Assembly: GCF_050859505.1 (NCBI RefSeq)
Contig: NZ_CP193934.1
Span: 2,294,001-2,358,000, forward strand
Source: Marinirhabdus sp050859505
Lineage (GTDB): Bacteria; Bacteroidota; Bacteroidia; Flavobacteriales; Flavobacteriaceae
Reading direction: 5' to 3'
DNA: 64,000 nucleotides
The position numbers and the translations under genes were made by a program. Under the pieces are notes generated by a model. The model searched no databases and was not told the origin of the DNA. It saw only the letters and a list, made by a program, of their open reading frames with translations. Numbering within the stretch: position 1 is the stretch's first letter; every line of letters starts with the position of its first letter. Of the stretch, positions 27,681 to 37,100 are shown piece after piece.

Positions 27681-28820
27681 ATGAAAAAGAACCCGCCAAA
27701 AACAGGTTTTGTCTTTACCAAACACAATCCAAAGGAACAATCCATCTTCGATAGATTGTTTGAAATTTTTCAGGAATTAATTACCCATACCTCAGGCGAT
27801 TTTGACGAAGCTATAGATTGGTTACGACAGTTGGATGCCGAATACGAGATTACCACACCAGAGTATACTTTAGAAGATTTTATAGCTGAATTAAAGGAAC
27901 GTGGCTTTATTCGGGAAGAATTTAAACCCGACGGAAGTGGAAAAGGAAAAGGTGATGGCAATGTAAGTATTACTGAAAAGCTAGAACGTTCGCTTCGGAA
28001 ACGAGCCTTAGAACAAATTTTCGGAAAGCTGAAACGAAAAGGTCTTGGCAATCATAAATCGAAATTTACAGGAAGGGGAGATGAACAGTCTGGAGAATTC
28101 AGAAACTATCAGTTTGGAGATTCCATTGAGCAAATTTCTATGACCGAAAGTTTAAAGAACGCACAAATCAATCACGGCATAGGCGACCTTCATTTAACCG
28201 AAAATGATCTCGTGGTTGAAGAAACTATGTTCCAATCTCAAATGAGCACGGTGCTTATGATTGATATAAGCCATAGTATGATTCTCTATGGGGAAGATAG
28301 AATTACCCCTGCCAAAAAAGTAGCTATGGCGCTTGCCGAACTTATCACCACACGGTATCCAAAAGACACATTGGATATTCTAGTTTTTGGAAATGATGCC
28401 TGGCCTATAAAAATTAAAGACTTACCGTATTTGAATGTGGGACCCTATCATACAAATACAGTTGCAGGCCTTCAATTGGCAATGGATATGCTGCGCCGGA
28501 AGAAAAATACCAACAAACAAATTTTTATGATTACAGATGGGAAACCAAGCTGCTTGCGGTTAGCAGACGGAAGGTATTATAAAAACAGTAATGGTCTGGA
28601 TGAATATATTGTGAACAAGTGCTATATGATGGCAGCTCAAGCCAGAAAATTACATATCCCTATCACCACATTTATGATAGCAAACGATCCGTATTTACAA
28701 CAATTTGTAGATCACTTTACCGAAGCAAACCAAGGGAAAGCTTTTTATACAGGGTTATCTGGATTGGGAGAAATGATTTTTACAGATTATGAGAATAATA
28801 GGAAACGCAAACTGCGGTAA
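27681..28820 (+). CDS. VWA domain protein, partner of a chelatase-like AAA+ ATPase
   Basis: 379 residues. The N-terminal 180 are helical and charged, with a Gly/Lys-rich hinge (GSGKGKGDG). The von Willebrand A domain follows, with the metal-site DISHS in VLMIDISHSM and the later acidic segment FMITDGKPS. The next gene encodes an AAA+ protein of the Mg-chelatase/MoxR group, and such ATPase-VWA pairs remodel protein complexes or insert metals. Substrate and cofactor are unknown. The stop is 86 bases before the ATPase start. Confidence 0.88.
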   Translation: MKKNPPKTGFVFTKHNPKEQSIFDRLFEIFQELITHTSGDFDEAIDWLRQLDAEYEITTPEYTLEDFIAELKERGFIREEFKPDGSGKGKGDGNVSITEKLERSLRKRALEQIFGKLKRKGLGNHKSKFTGRGDEQSGEFRNYQFGDSIEQISMTESLKNAQINHGIGDLHLTENDLVVEETMFQSQMSTVLMIDISHSMILYGEDRITPAKKVAMALAELITTRYPKDTLDILVFGNDAWPIKIKDLPYLNVGPYHTNTVAGLQLAMDMLRRKKNTNKQIFMITDGKPSCLRLADGRYYKNSNGLDEYIVNKCYMMAAQARKLHIPITTFMIANDPYLQQFVDHFTEANQGKAFYTGLSGLGEMIFTDYENNRKRKLR

Positions 28821-28906
28821 GTAGAAGAAAGAATGCGTACTAAGTAAGAAGAAAGATGTAGTTAGGTAAAACTTTCTCTTTCCTCTAAAATTAAGAACAA
28901 GATACT

Positions 28907-30373
28907 ATGGATACAAAAAATATAACAACATTCGGTCAACTCAAAAAAGCTGGCTACAGATACAAATCTATTAAAGAAGAATTACGCCAAAATCTGCTTC
29001 AAAAACTTTTGAAAAAGGAAGTGGTTTTTGAAGGCATTCACGGGTATGAGTATACAGTGATTCCAGAACTAGAACGCGCCATTCTTTCAAAACACAACAT
29101 CAACCTTCTTGGGTTACGCGGACAAGCGAAAACACGTTTGGCACGTCAAATGGTTTCTTTGCTGGATGAGTACGTCCCAGTTGTGGAAGGTAGCGAGATT
29201 AATGACGATCCGTTTCAACCCATTTCCAGACATGCCAAGGAATTGTTACACAAAAAAGGTGACGAAACACCTATACGTTGGTTACAGCGTGAGGAACGTT
29301 TTGCTGAAAAATTAGCAACGCCAGATGTTACGGTTGCCGATATCATTGGGGATGTAGATCCTATAAAAGCAGCCAATTTGAAATTGACATATGCGGATGA
29401 CCGTGTGATACATTTCGGGATGATTCCGCGAGCGAATCGATGCATTTTTGTGATTAATGAATTACCAGATTTACAACCAAGGATTCAAGTGGCGTTGTTC
29501 AATATTTTGCAGGAAGGCGATATCCAGATTCGTGGTTTTAAACTACGCTTGCCTATGGATATTCAGTTTGTGTTTACTGCAAACCCTGAAGATTATACCA
29601 ACCGTGGAAGCATTGTAACGCCGTTAAAAGATAGAATTGGCTCTCAAATCTTAACACATTATCCTGAATCTTTAGAAATTGCAAGAACAATTACCGAACA
29701 AGAAACAGCATTGGCACAAGCTGAAAAGCCAAACGTTTATGTTCCGGAATTAGCAAAAGATATTTTAGAACAAATTAGCTTTGAAGCCCGAGAAAGTGAA
29801 TATATCGACTCGAAAAGTGGTGTAAGTGCCCGATTAAGTATTACAGCTTTTGAAAACTTATTGAGTACTGCAGAACGCCGAGCCTTGCTAAATGGTGACA
29901 AAAAAACTATCGTGCGGTTAAGTGATTTCATGGGAATTATTCCCGCCATTACCGGGAAGGTAGAATTGGTTTATGAAGGTGAGCAGGAAGGCGCCAATCA
30001 AGTTGCGCGACAATTAATTGCAGACGCTGTAAAAACAGAATTTTTAAACTACTTTCCAAAGATTGAGAAACTACAAAAAGAAGGAGATGCAGATCCGTAT
30101 GAAGATTTGGTAAGTTGGTTCTTTGAACAATCCGGCGGATTTGAATTGTTGGATAGTACTAGTGATACAGAATTCAATTTACAGTTGGATAGGGTAGAAC
30201 CCTTAGACGATTTAATAGACACTTTTGTAGGTGATTTTATAGAGAAAGACAAACCATTCGTTAAAGAAGTCATTCTTTGGGCACTCGTAGAATTTAAGAA
30301 ACTTAGTAAATATAATTTAAGCGATGGGCTTCGGTTTAAGGATGTATATGGAGGCTATATTAGTGGATTATAA
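28907..30373 (+). CDS. AAA+ ATPase of the Mg-chelatase/MoxR type
   Basis: 488 residues. The Walker A motif is GLRGQAKT (residues about 64-71). The Walker B region reads FVINELPDL, with Asn in place of the usual first Asp; this INELPD form appears to be a family feature. Next come the insert FNILQEGDIQIRGFKL, the sensor FVFTANPEDY and the Arg finger region TPLKDRIGSQI. The C-terminal third is helical (VSARLSITAFENLLSTAERR). It works with the VWA protein encoded upstream, as a motor with its metal-binding partner. The target is unknown. Confidence 0.9.
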   Translation: MDTKNITTFGQLKKAGYRYKSIKEELRQNLLQKLLKKEVVFEGIHGYEYTVIPELERAILSKHNINLLGLRGQAKTRLARQMVSLLDEYVPVVEGSEINDDPFQPISRHAKELLHKKGDETPIRWLQREERFAEKLATPDVTVADIIGDVDPIKAANLKLTYADDRVIHFGMIPRANRCIFVINELPDLQPRIQVALFNILQEGDIQIRGFKLRLPMDIQFVFTANPEDYTNRGSIVTPLKDRIGSQILTHYPESLEIARTITEQETALAQAEKPNVYVPELAKDILEQISFEARESEYIDSKSGVSARLSITAFENLLSTAERRALLNGDKKTIVRLSDFMGIIPAITGKVELVYEGEQEGANQVARQLIADAVKTEFLNYFPKIEKLQKEGDADPYEDLVSWFFEQSGGFELLDSTSDTEFNLQLDRVEPLDDLIDTFVGDFIEKDKPFVKEVILWALVEFKKLSKYNLSDGLRFKDVYGGYISGL

Positions 30374-30402
30374 AGTCCCATACTTTCCGCAGTAAAAATC
30401 CT

Positions 30403-30449
30403 AAGCTATTTCAGAATAAAACATATTACAATTTTGAAATAGCTTTTGC
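30403..30449 (+). terminator. Terminator of the VWA-AAA+ operon, overlapping the tauE-like gene end
   Basis: AAGCTATTTCA (30403-30413) pairs perfectly with TGAAATAGCTT (30435-30445), and T residues follow. The right arm lies inside the last codons of the convergent gene. Confidence 0.6.
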
Positions 30450-31187
30450 TATTAAAATTATTCCGCTTAGTACCATAATAGTGATTAGCCATCTCCTAAA
30501 AGCCAGTTTGCTCATACGTTTCAGCAACTGTTTTCCTATGAGATTTCCAACAATGGCGCCAAGTCCTATGGCACTACCCAAAATCCAAAGCTCTTTGGTC
30601 ATTAAGCCAAAATAGGTGTAACTGCCGATTTGCGCAATGCCCAAAAAAAAACTCTGCGCGCTTTTGGTGCCAATAAGTTCTTCTTTGTCGATACCTACAT
30701 TTAGTAAAAAAGGATTTAAAATAGGCCCCATGCCACCCGTAAAGGTTCCTATCATAGAAATAAAGAATCCTAACGGAATAAAATACCAAAGCTTTACCTG
30801 AAAAGAGCGTTCCTTCTTACCAAAACGATATTGAAAAAAGGTGCTTATTAAAAACAAACCCACTACAATCTGGATCCAATAGATTTTTACTTCGGCAAAA
30901 AGCCAAGCCGCTAAGAGTGCTCCGAGCATAGCAGAGGGAACATAATACCAAAACACTTTCCAGTTTATGTATTTCCAAAAAATAATAATCCTAGAGGGTC
31001 TACTAATAAAACTTCCTAAGTTGATCACTTGGGCGGTTTTGGAAGCACCTATTAAAAAGTTAAGGATAGGAATTTGTAGTAAAGCTCCGCCACCACCGCT
31101 TATGGTAGAAAGTGTAAAGGCTCCGGCTCCTAAAAAGAAAAGCCCTAGAAGTAACCAAATAGAAATTTCAGAAAAAAGTTGTTCCAT
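30426..31187 (-). CDS. TauE/SafE family anion exporter
   Basis: 253 residues with about seven or eight membrane helices. The two inverted repeat halves of the family are visible: LGAGAFTLSTISGGGGALLQIPIL at the N-terminus and SMIGTFTGGMGPILNPFLL in the middle, each with the Gly-rich conserved turn. Family members move sulfite, sulfoacetate or similar anions across the inner membrane. No sulfur-metabolism genes are next to it, so the substrate cannot be named. It follows the LysM/BON gene on the same strand, after a terminator. Confidence 0.9.
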   Translation of the reverse strand: MEQLFSEISIWLLLGLFFLGAGAFTLSTISGGGGALLQIPILNFLIGASKTAQVINLGSFISRPSRIIIFWKYINWKVFWYYVPSAMLGALLAAWLFAEVKIYWIQIVVGLFLISTFFQYRFGKKERSFQVKLWYFIPLGFFISMIGTFTGGMGPILNPFLLNVGIDKEELIGTKSAQSFFLGIAQIGSYTYFGLMTKELWILGSAIGLGAIVGNLIGKQLLKRMSKLAFRRWLITIMVLSGIILIAKAISKL

Positions 31188-31191
31188 AAAA

Positions 31192-31212
31192 AATCCCGCA
31201 CTGGGCGGGATT
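31192..31212 (-). terminator. Terminator of the LysM/BON gene
   Basis: AATCCCGC (31192-31199) pairs with GCGGGATT (31205-31212), followed on the minus strand by six T. It separates the LysM/BON gene from the TauE/SafE gene. Confidence 0.75.
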
Positions 31213-31234
31213 AAAGGTACAGTTTTATAATAGT

Positions 31235-31612
31235 TTAGATATTAGGAATCACCAGTTCTTGTCCTGGATGAATCATATCTGGATTTTTAAGAATGTCTTT
31301 GTTCGCTTCAAATATAGCGTTGTACTTCATTGGATCTTTATAGTAATGTTTTGCAATTTTACTTAAAGACTCTCCACTTTCAACTGTGTGGCGTGCATAT
31401 ACTGTTGTGTCTGCAACATCAATATCTGCAACGATATCATTAGGGCTTTCACCACCAGAAGCTTTGATCTGATCCCATAAAAGGTTTTTGTCATATTGTG
31501 TATTAGCTACCCCTTTAATATGAAGTTTATCCCCTTCAACTTTAACGTCACCATTTTGGATATTTAACTTTTCACCTAGATCCAGTACGTTTTGATATTT
31601 TGATTTAACCAT
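31235..31612 (-). CDS. BON-LysM protein (Kbp/YgaU-like)
   Basis: 125 residues from the ATG at 31612; an earlier ATG at 31636 is less likely because it adds a Lys-rich leader absent from the family. Residues about 10-65 form a BON domain (VKVEGDKLHIKGVANTQYD). Residues about 75-125 form a LysM domain (YARHTVESGESLSKIA ... IHPGQELVIPN). The same order and size is seen in E. coli Kbp, a cytoplasmic potassium-binding protein. There is no signal peptide, which supports a Kbp-like role rather than peptidoglycan binding. Confidence 0.85.
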   Translation of the reverse strand: MVKSKYQNVLDLGEKLNIQNGDVKVEGDKLHIKGVANTQYDKNLLWDQIKASGGESPNDIVADIDVADTTVYARHTVESGESLSKIAKHYYKDPMKYNAIFEANKDILKNPDMIHPGQELVIPNI

Positions 31613-31793
31613 AATTTTTTCTTTTAAATTAATCAACTTTAAAGATACAAAATTTAGCTTCTATACTATTCGTTATAACACAACTTTAAGGTGCGTATAA
31701 TATTTACCCATTTTTTTAACTAAAAACGTCTAAGCATATACTATTTAACGTAATATTAATGGTTTGTTAGTATTTTTTGCTGAATTCTAGACA

Positions 31794-31801
31794 TATATTT
31801 G
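31794..31801 (+). promoter_or_regulatory. Candidate -7 box of the fasciclin lipoprotein gene
   Basis: TATATTTG matches TAnnTTTG and lies 28 bases before the start codon. A correctly spaced TTG is not evident. Confidence 0.4.
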
Positions 31802-31829
31802 CTTTAACAAATTTAAAAACCAACATATT

Positions 31830-32459
31830 ATGAAAATGAGTAAAATATTTATGTCACTTGCAGTTGTAGCTTTATTGTTTGCATCTTGTGATGACACTAA
31901 GAAAAAAGAAGCTGAAGCTAAAGCTGAAGCAGAAAAAATGGAAATGGAAGCCAAAATGAAATCTGAAGAAGAGGCAAAAATGGTAGAAATGGAAAAAATG
32001 GAAATGCAGAAAAATTCTATTGCATCTATGGCAATGGGAAATCCAAACTATTCTACATTAGTAGCTGCTTTAAAGCAAGCTGAATTAGCTAGTACATTTA
32101 TGGAGCCAGGGGAATACACTGTTTTTGCTCCAACAAACGATGCTTTTGCAAAAGTTCCTAAAGCAACTATGGACATGTTAATGATGCCAGAAAATAAAAA
32201 TAAATTACAGGATTTGTTAAAGTATCACGTTGTGAAAGGTGAGTGGAAAGCAGATGCTGTTGTAAAGGCAATTAACGATAACAAAAATGCTTACAGTGTA
32301 ACAACTTTAGCTGGTGAAAATCTTACACTTTCTTTGAAAGACGGTAAAGTAATGATCAAAGACGGTAAAGGTAAAATGTCAGTTGTAGCAGATGCCGATA
32401 TGGATGCTTCTAATGGAGTAATTCACGGGATTGATGCTGTGCTAATGCCAAAAGGATAA
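31830..32459 (+). CDS. Fasciclin-domain lipoprotein
   Basis: 209 residues. A lipoprotein signal (VVALLFASC, Cys about 20) is followed by a long Lys/Glu/Met-rich helical spacer (about 25-65). One fasciclin (FAS1) domain then runs to the end: NPNYSTLVAALKQAELAS, EYTVFAPTNDAFAKVP, LLKYHVVKGEW and the closing NGVIHGIDAVLMPKG. FAS1 domains are used for adhesion. The charged spacer may cross the periplasm or reach through the surface layer. A terminator follows at once. Confidence 0.93.
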   Translation: MKMSKIFMSLAVVALLFASCDDTKKKEAEAKAEAEKMEMEAKMKSEEEAKMVEMEKMEMQKNSIASMAMGNPNYSTLVAALKQAELASTFMEPGEYTVFAPTNDAFAKVPKATMDMLMMPENKNKLQDLLKYHVVKGEWKADAVVKAINDNKNAYSVTTLAGENLTLSLKDGKVMIKDGKGKMSVVADADMDASNGVIHGIDAVLMPKG

Positions 32460-32483
32460 TACCTTTTAATTAAGTTATTAAAG

Positions 32484-32512
32484 AAGACCTCAGAGATGGG
32501 GTCTTTTTTTTA
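32484..32512 (+). terminator. Terminator of the fasciclin gene
   Basis: AAGACC (32484-32489) pairs with GGTCTT (32500-32505), followed by T residues to about 32511. The next gene starts only ten bases later. Confidence 0.7.
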
Positions 32513-32521
32513 TATTTATAG

Positions 32522-33073
32522 ATGGATAATTTTGTAATAAAAAACAAAAAGTCAATTCTTGGAGGAGGCATAGCAACTCTTTTTATGGGGTTAGCCGTTT
32601 TTTTGTTAGGTAACCTTTCAGGCTATGAAGCCAAGCAACTTATTACCTCATCGTTACCAGGTATTAATATGCTTTGTAATACCATAGTTCTGGCATCGGC
32701 TACTATCTTAGCATTGCTTCTTACACTTTTAGGAATAAGTACCGGGACAAAGTCTAGACTTAAAAAAGCACATTACCTGCAAGTATTAAGTATTGCCAAG
32801 TTTGATACTATATTATTTGTAGGAGCTCTTATTTTATTTCAAATATTTAACATTCCTATTACTGAAGCAGAGAATGTAGAAACCTCGTGGTATAAAATTA
32901 TTTATTGGGCTACCATTTTTTTCTCATCTATCTTAAGTGGCATGATGATTACCGTAATACTTATGTTGTATACCACGGTCACTAATATTATTCATATTGT
33001 AGGACTTAATGAAGACCACTATCTTGTTTCAAAAGAAGAAATTGAAGAAGAGGAAGAAGAACAGAAAGATTAA
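32522..33073 (+). CDS. Four-helix membrane protein of unknown function
   Basis: 183 residues with four predicted membrane helices: about 14-32, 45-68, 93-110 and 127-155, and a very acidic C-terminal tail (EEIEEEEEEQKD). No known domain was recognised. It starts directly after the terminator of the fasciclin gene, so some read-through or its own weak promoter is needed. The gene is convergent with the ABC ATPase gene. Confidence 0.7.
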   Translation: MDNFVIKNKKSILGGGIATLFMGLAVFLLGNLSGYEAKQLITSSLPGINMLCNTIVLASATILALLLTLLGISTGTKSRLKKAHYLQVLSIAKFDTILFVGALILFQIFNIPITEAENVETSWYKIIYWATIFFSSILSGMMITVILMLYTTVTNIIHIVGLNEDHYLVSKEEIEEEEEEQKD

Positions 33074-33115
33074 AGTACACATTTTAGTGTAAGTTTTAAA
33101 TGCCGAATTTGAACT

Positions 33116-33784
33116 TTAGCTTCTTTTGTTGAGGTATTCAAATTTCCGTAAATCCCCTTCGTTATTTATTTGATAAGCAATACCGTCCTTAAGTACTATA
33201 TTTTTATCTGAAACTTCCAGTACATCGTGATAGTAATGGTCTGTCACTATAATACCTTTACGCTGTTTGAGTTTCAGTAAAAATTCTTTCAGCTTTTCTT
33301 TATGAAGTGGCTCTAACATAGAAAAAGGCTCGTCCATGAGTAGAAATGGGTGTGGCAAGTGGGCGAGAAGTACTACTTCAAAATATTTTAATTCACCTAC
33401 CGATAAAGTGCCGGTTTGTTTATGCGTCATCGTTGCAATATGCGGGTCATAAAAAATAGCATCCTGTGTAGCTTCGGCTCTATGGAATAAAGGGATAAGG
33501 TCCCGAACCTTCATTTGTTTGGGTAAGAAAGGATGTTGCGGGAGATATGCAATATATTGTTTGGGGATTACCTGGAGAGGTTTTATTGGGGTATCATCTA
33601 TGCTGAAGGAAATTTCATCTGCTTTTAGTGTTCCAAAAAGTAATTGTAGCAACGTAGATTTACCCGAACCATTCCGTCCAAAAAGTCCCACAAGTTCGCC
33701 ACGTTGTAACGTAAACGAAATCTCCTTTAATACCTTCTTACTTCCGAAGGATTTGGAAGCGCTATATACTTGAAGTTTTTCCAA
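33116..33784 (-). CDS. ABC transporter ATP-binding protein, atypical signature motif
   Basis: 222 residues. Walker A is GRNGSGKST (about 37-45), the Q-loop is in LPQHPFLP, Walker B is FLLMDEPFSML, and the H-loop is VTDHYY. The signature motif reads LSVGE instead of LSGGQ, a weakened form. Only one very small membrane gene lies upstream (23-base overlap), so the usual permease is missing. The pair may form a compact exporter or a non-transport ABC regulator; this cannot be decided from sequence. Confidence 0.88.
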   Translation of the reverse strand: MEKLQVYSASKSFGSKKVLKEISFTLQRGELVGLFGRNGSGKSTLLQLLFGTLKADEISFSIDDTPIKPLQVIPKQYIAYLPQHPFLPKQMKVRDLIPLFHRAEATQDAIFYDPHIATMTHKQTGTLSVGELKYFEVVLLAHLPHPFLLMDEPFSMLEPLHKEKLKEFLLKLKQRKGIIVTDHYYHDVLEVSDKNIVLKDGIAYQINNEGDLRKFEYLNKRS

Positions 33785-34073
33785 AAATGACTAAGAATAG
33801 CGCCAAGAACACCAGGAAAATTGGGAGCCCTACGAGCAGGTTAATTATTATAGAGGATAGTAAGAGCTTGTATTTTGTGATACCCAAATTGTAGTAACTG
33901 TAATATTCATCTTTTCTAAAAGTTTTGAATCCAAAAAACCCAGCGACAATCCCTAAGGTGCAAAATAAAAAATAGCCCCAATACACACCAAAAACCCATA
34001 CCGTAAGAAGACCGGTTGCCACAACAAACGGAAAAATAGCTTTATAAAATTGCCAGTAAGGACGGTAATTCAT
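33762..34073 (-). CDS. Small membrane protein paired with the ABC ATPase
   Basis: 103 residues with three hydrophobic segments: about 12-28, 30-48 (WGYFLFCTLGIVAGFFGF) and 71-98 (IIINLLVGLPIFLVFLALFLVIF). The start MNYRPYWQFYKAIFP has aromatic residues at the membrane surface. No family was recognised. Its end overlaps the ATP-binding gene by 23 bases, so both are translated together and probably form a complex. Confidence 0.7.
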   Translation of the reverse strand: MNYRPYWQFYKAIFPFVVATGLLTVWVFGVYWGYFLFCTLGIVAGFFGFKTFRKDEYYSYYNLGITKYKLLLSSIIINLLVGLPIFLVFLALFLVIFGKTSSI

Positions 34074-34151
34074 GTTTTAAATTTCAAAAAAAACAAATCG
34101 AAAATATCAAAATATAAATAGGTCTTTGGAATTTGTTATCTGACATATTTT

Positions 34152-37100
34152 TTAATGGGTACACCCACTGTGCATAAAGCTGCTGCTTTCCTGATGCCAG
34201 GGGAAGGCTTCACTTTGTTTGCTGTCTTCCCACCAAAATGCCTTGCGTTTTTTTGGGCGGTTGCCAATTTCATTCATTGTACTGGCATCGTACAAACGAC
34301 CATTTATCATAACCATTTCAATAGAATTTGTGTTTTCAATAGAGTCTAAAGGATTTTTATTCAGGATAATTAAATCGGCTAATTTCCCCGCTTTTAAAGA
34401 GCCTATGTCGTCTCCTGCGCCAATATATTCGGCAGCATTAATAGTAGCAGCTTTTAAAACTTCTAAATTGCTCATGCCGCCCGCGGCTAGCATCCACATT
34501 TCCCAATGGGCACCAAGACCTTGTAACTGTCCGTGGGCTCCCATATTTACTTTTACACCTGCATCACTTAGTTGTTTTACTGTCTTGGAAACAAGAATGT
34601 GTCCGTTCTCATATTCGGTAAGTGGTACCATTATTCTATGACGTGAACGACTGTCTATAACAGCGCGCGGCGTAAAGGTTAATAGTTTTTCATTCTCCCA
34701 TACGTTATCGCGCTGGTAATAATAATATTCACCCGTTAATCCGCCGTAGTTTACGATCAGGGTAGGTGTATAGCCAGAGCCACTTTTACCCCACACCTCC
34801 AAAACATCTTTATAGACTGGAGCTACAGGAATATTGTGTTCTACACCTGTATGTCCATCAATAACCATGGTAAGATTATGATAAAAGGTTGATCCACCTT
34901 CTGGCACTACATTAATACCTTCTTCTCTTGCGGCCTGTAACACTTGCTGGCGTTGCTCACGACGTGGCTGGTTGTAACTTTTAACACTCTTGGCGCCAAA
35001 TGCTTTGGTGCGTCTAATGCTGCTTCTGGCATCTTCCAGGTTATTAATGACTGCTTTAAAATCACCATCGGCCCCATACAAAATAAATCCTGTTGAAAAC
35101 AAGCGAGGCCCTACCAAGCTTCCTGTTTTTTGAAGTTCAGAAAGTGTAAAAACGGTCTCGGTGTTTGCAGAAGGATCATGTGAGGTAGTAACTCCATACG
35201 CCAAGTTTGCCATAAATTGCCAATTTTGTTGCGATGGAATTCCTGCTCTAAAAGCACCAATGTGTGCGTGAGCATCTACCATTCCTGGCATAATAGTTTT
35301 TCCCTGTAGATCGTAAATTTTGGCACCCGCTGGGATTCCTATTTTTTGACCTAGTCCTAAAATTGTATTGTTTTCTATAATTAGAGTGCCATTTTCCATA
35401 ACCTGATCACCTTCCATAGTGATGATTCTAGCATTCGTAAAGGCAATAGTTCCCGTAGGTGTATCGGCGGGAGCTTCTAAACCTATTTTGAGACCACTAT
35501 CGGGCATATCGGAAGGCTTTTCTGCGCCTCCTGGTAAAAAACTGAATTTTTCCTGCAAGGTGTTGCTGAAATATTCATCACCCAACGTCCACATTACTTT
35601 TTGGCTATCGGGAGCCCAATGAATGTTTACCCCGGCATCTTTTGCAATTTGTTGCACAGGAACCGAATTACTCTTACCGTCAATAGTAATAGGCTTTCCG
35701 TTTAGTACCAACGGAGCAATATACACTTTGTGTAAGTTAGAAAATGCAATCCATTTATTATCTGGACTTGGTACAATGGAGTTGGCATATTTTGAAATAA
35801 GATGTTCTTTTTCGTCGTTTCCTTCCAAAGTAACGCTGATTAATTTTTTTGTTACCTCTCCGAAGTAGGTGCCGCCTGTTTGTAAGAATATCCGTTTGCC
35901 ATCTAGGGTATAGGTTGGGTTTTCTCCATTTTCTATAATAAATTTTTCGTTGTTCCCGGTTATATCAATACTATAAATACCTGGTTTTTTACTATAGGTG
36001 AGACCTTGGTCACTATTGCCACGTTCTTTTCTAAAAAGCAGGCTTTTTCCATTTTTGGAAAAGGATGGTGTACGATAAATTCCTTTGGAAGAGGTGATTT
36101 TTGTGAGCGTGCCACCATAAGATGGTATCATGAAAATGGCACCTTTTTCTAGATCGTTCCAAGTGACGAAGGCAATTAAGCTTCCATCTGGGGAGATGCA
36201 GGGTTCGAATTCAAAATCGGTGCCTTGAGTAATTCTTTTGGGAGTACCATTTGGTAAGTCCTTACGCCAAATATAACCTAAAGCATTGAATATCAAAAAT
36301 TTTCCATCGGGAGATGTAACCGCATCCCGTATTACTTTACTGGTAACGGTTTCGGTATTAATTTTACTGCTTGTGTGCACGGTTTCGGCAAGATCTATTT
36401 TTACATCTGCTGTAAAGGGTATTTCTGAAACTTGCAGCGAGTTTAGATGTATCTTGTTTATTTTTCCGCCGCTCCAGAAAATAATATCACTATTGTTAGG
36501 CATCCAATCAAAATTGGGGTAGACACCAAATATTGCCCAGGCTTCTTGTTGGTCTTTGTTTAGTTTATCATACAAAGGCCATTCTTCGCCTGTCTCCAAG
36601 TCGTGAATGTAAAGAACAGTTTTTTCACGAATTCGCTTTACAAAAGCCAGCTTTTTTCCGTCGGGAGATACGGTAGGGCGAGCGGCTCCTCCTGGACCTC
36701 CTGTAATGGTTTGGGTGGTGCCGTCTTCAAAATTGTAGCGTTTAATTACATAAATCTGGCTGTTTGGATCTTTATTGTACTGGAAAAACCCTCCTGGATA
36801 CATGTCTTCAGAATAATACAAATACTTCCCATCACTCGAAACATAAGGCTCATTCACGTCTTGCTGGTCGTTTTTGCGTTCTGTAAGTTGTAAACCACTT
36901 CCGCCTGTAATATGATATTGCCATAATTCTCCGGCTCCCAAACTTCTTCCGGAGGTAAAGTGCTTTCGGGCAATTAAATAATTGCCATCTGGCATCCAAA
37001 CAGCATTATTAAGCAATCTGAAATCTTCTTTGGTAACTTGCCTGGCATCGCTTCCATCTGCATTCATCACCCAAATATTATCGCCACCACCCGCATCGCT

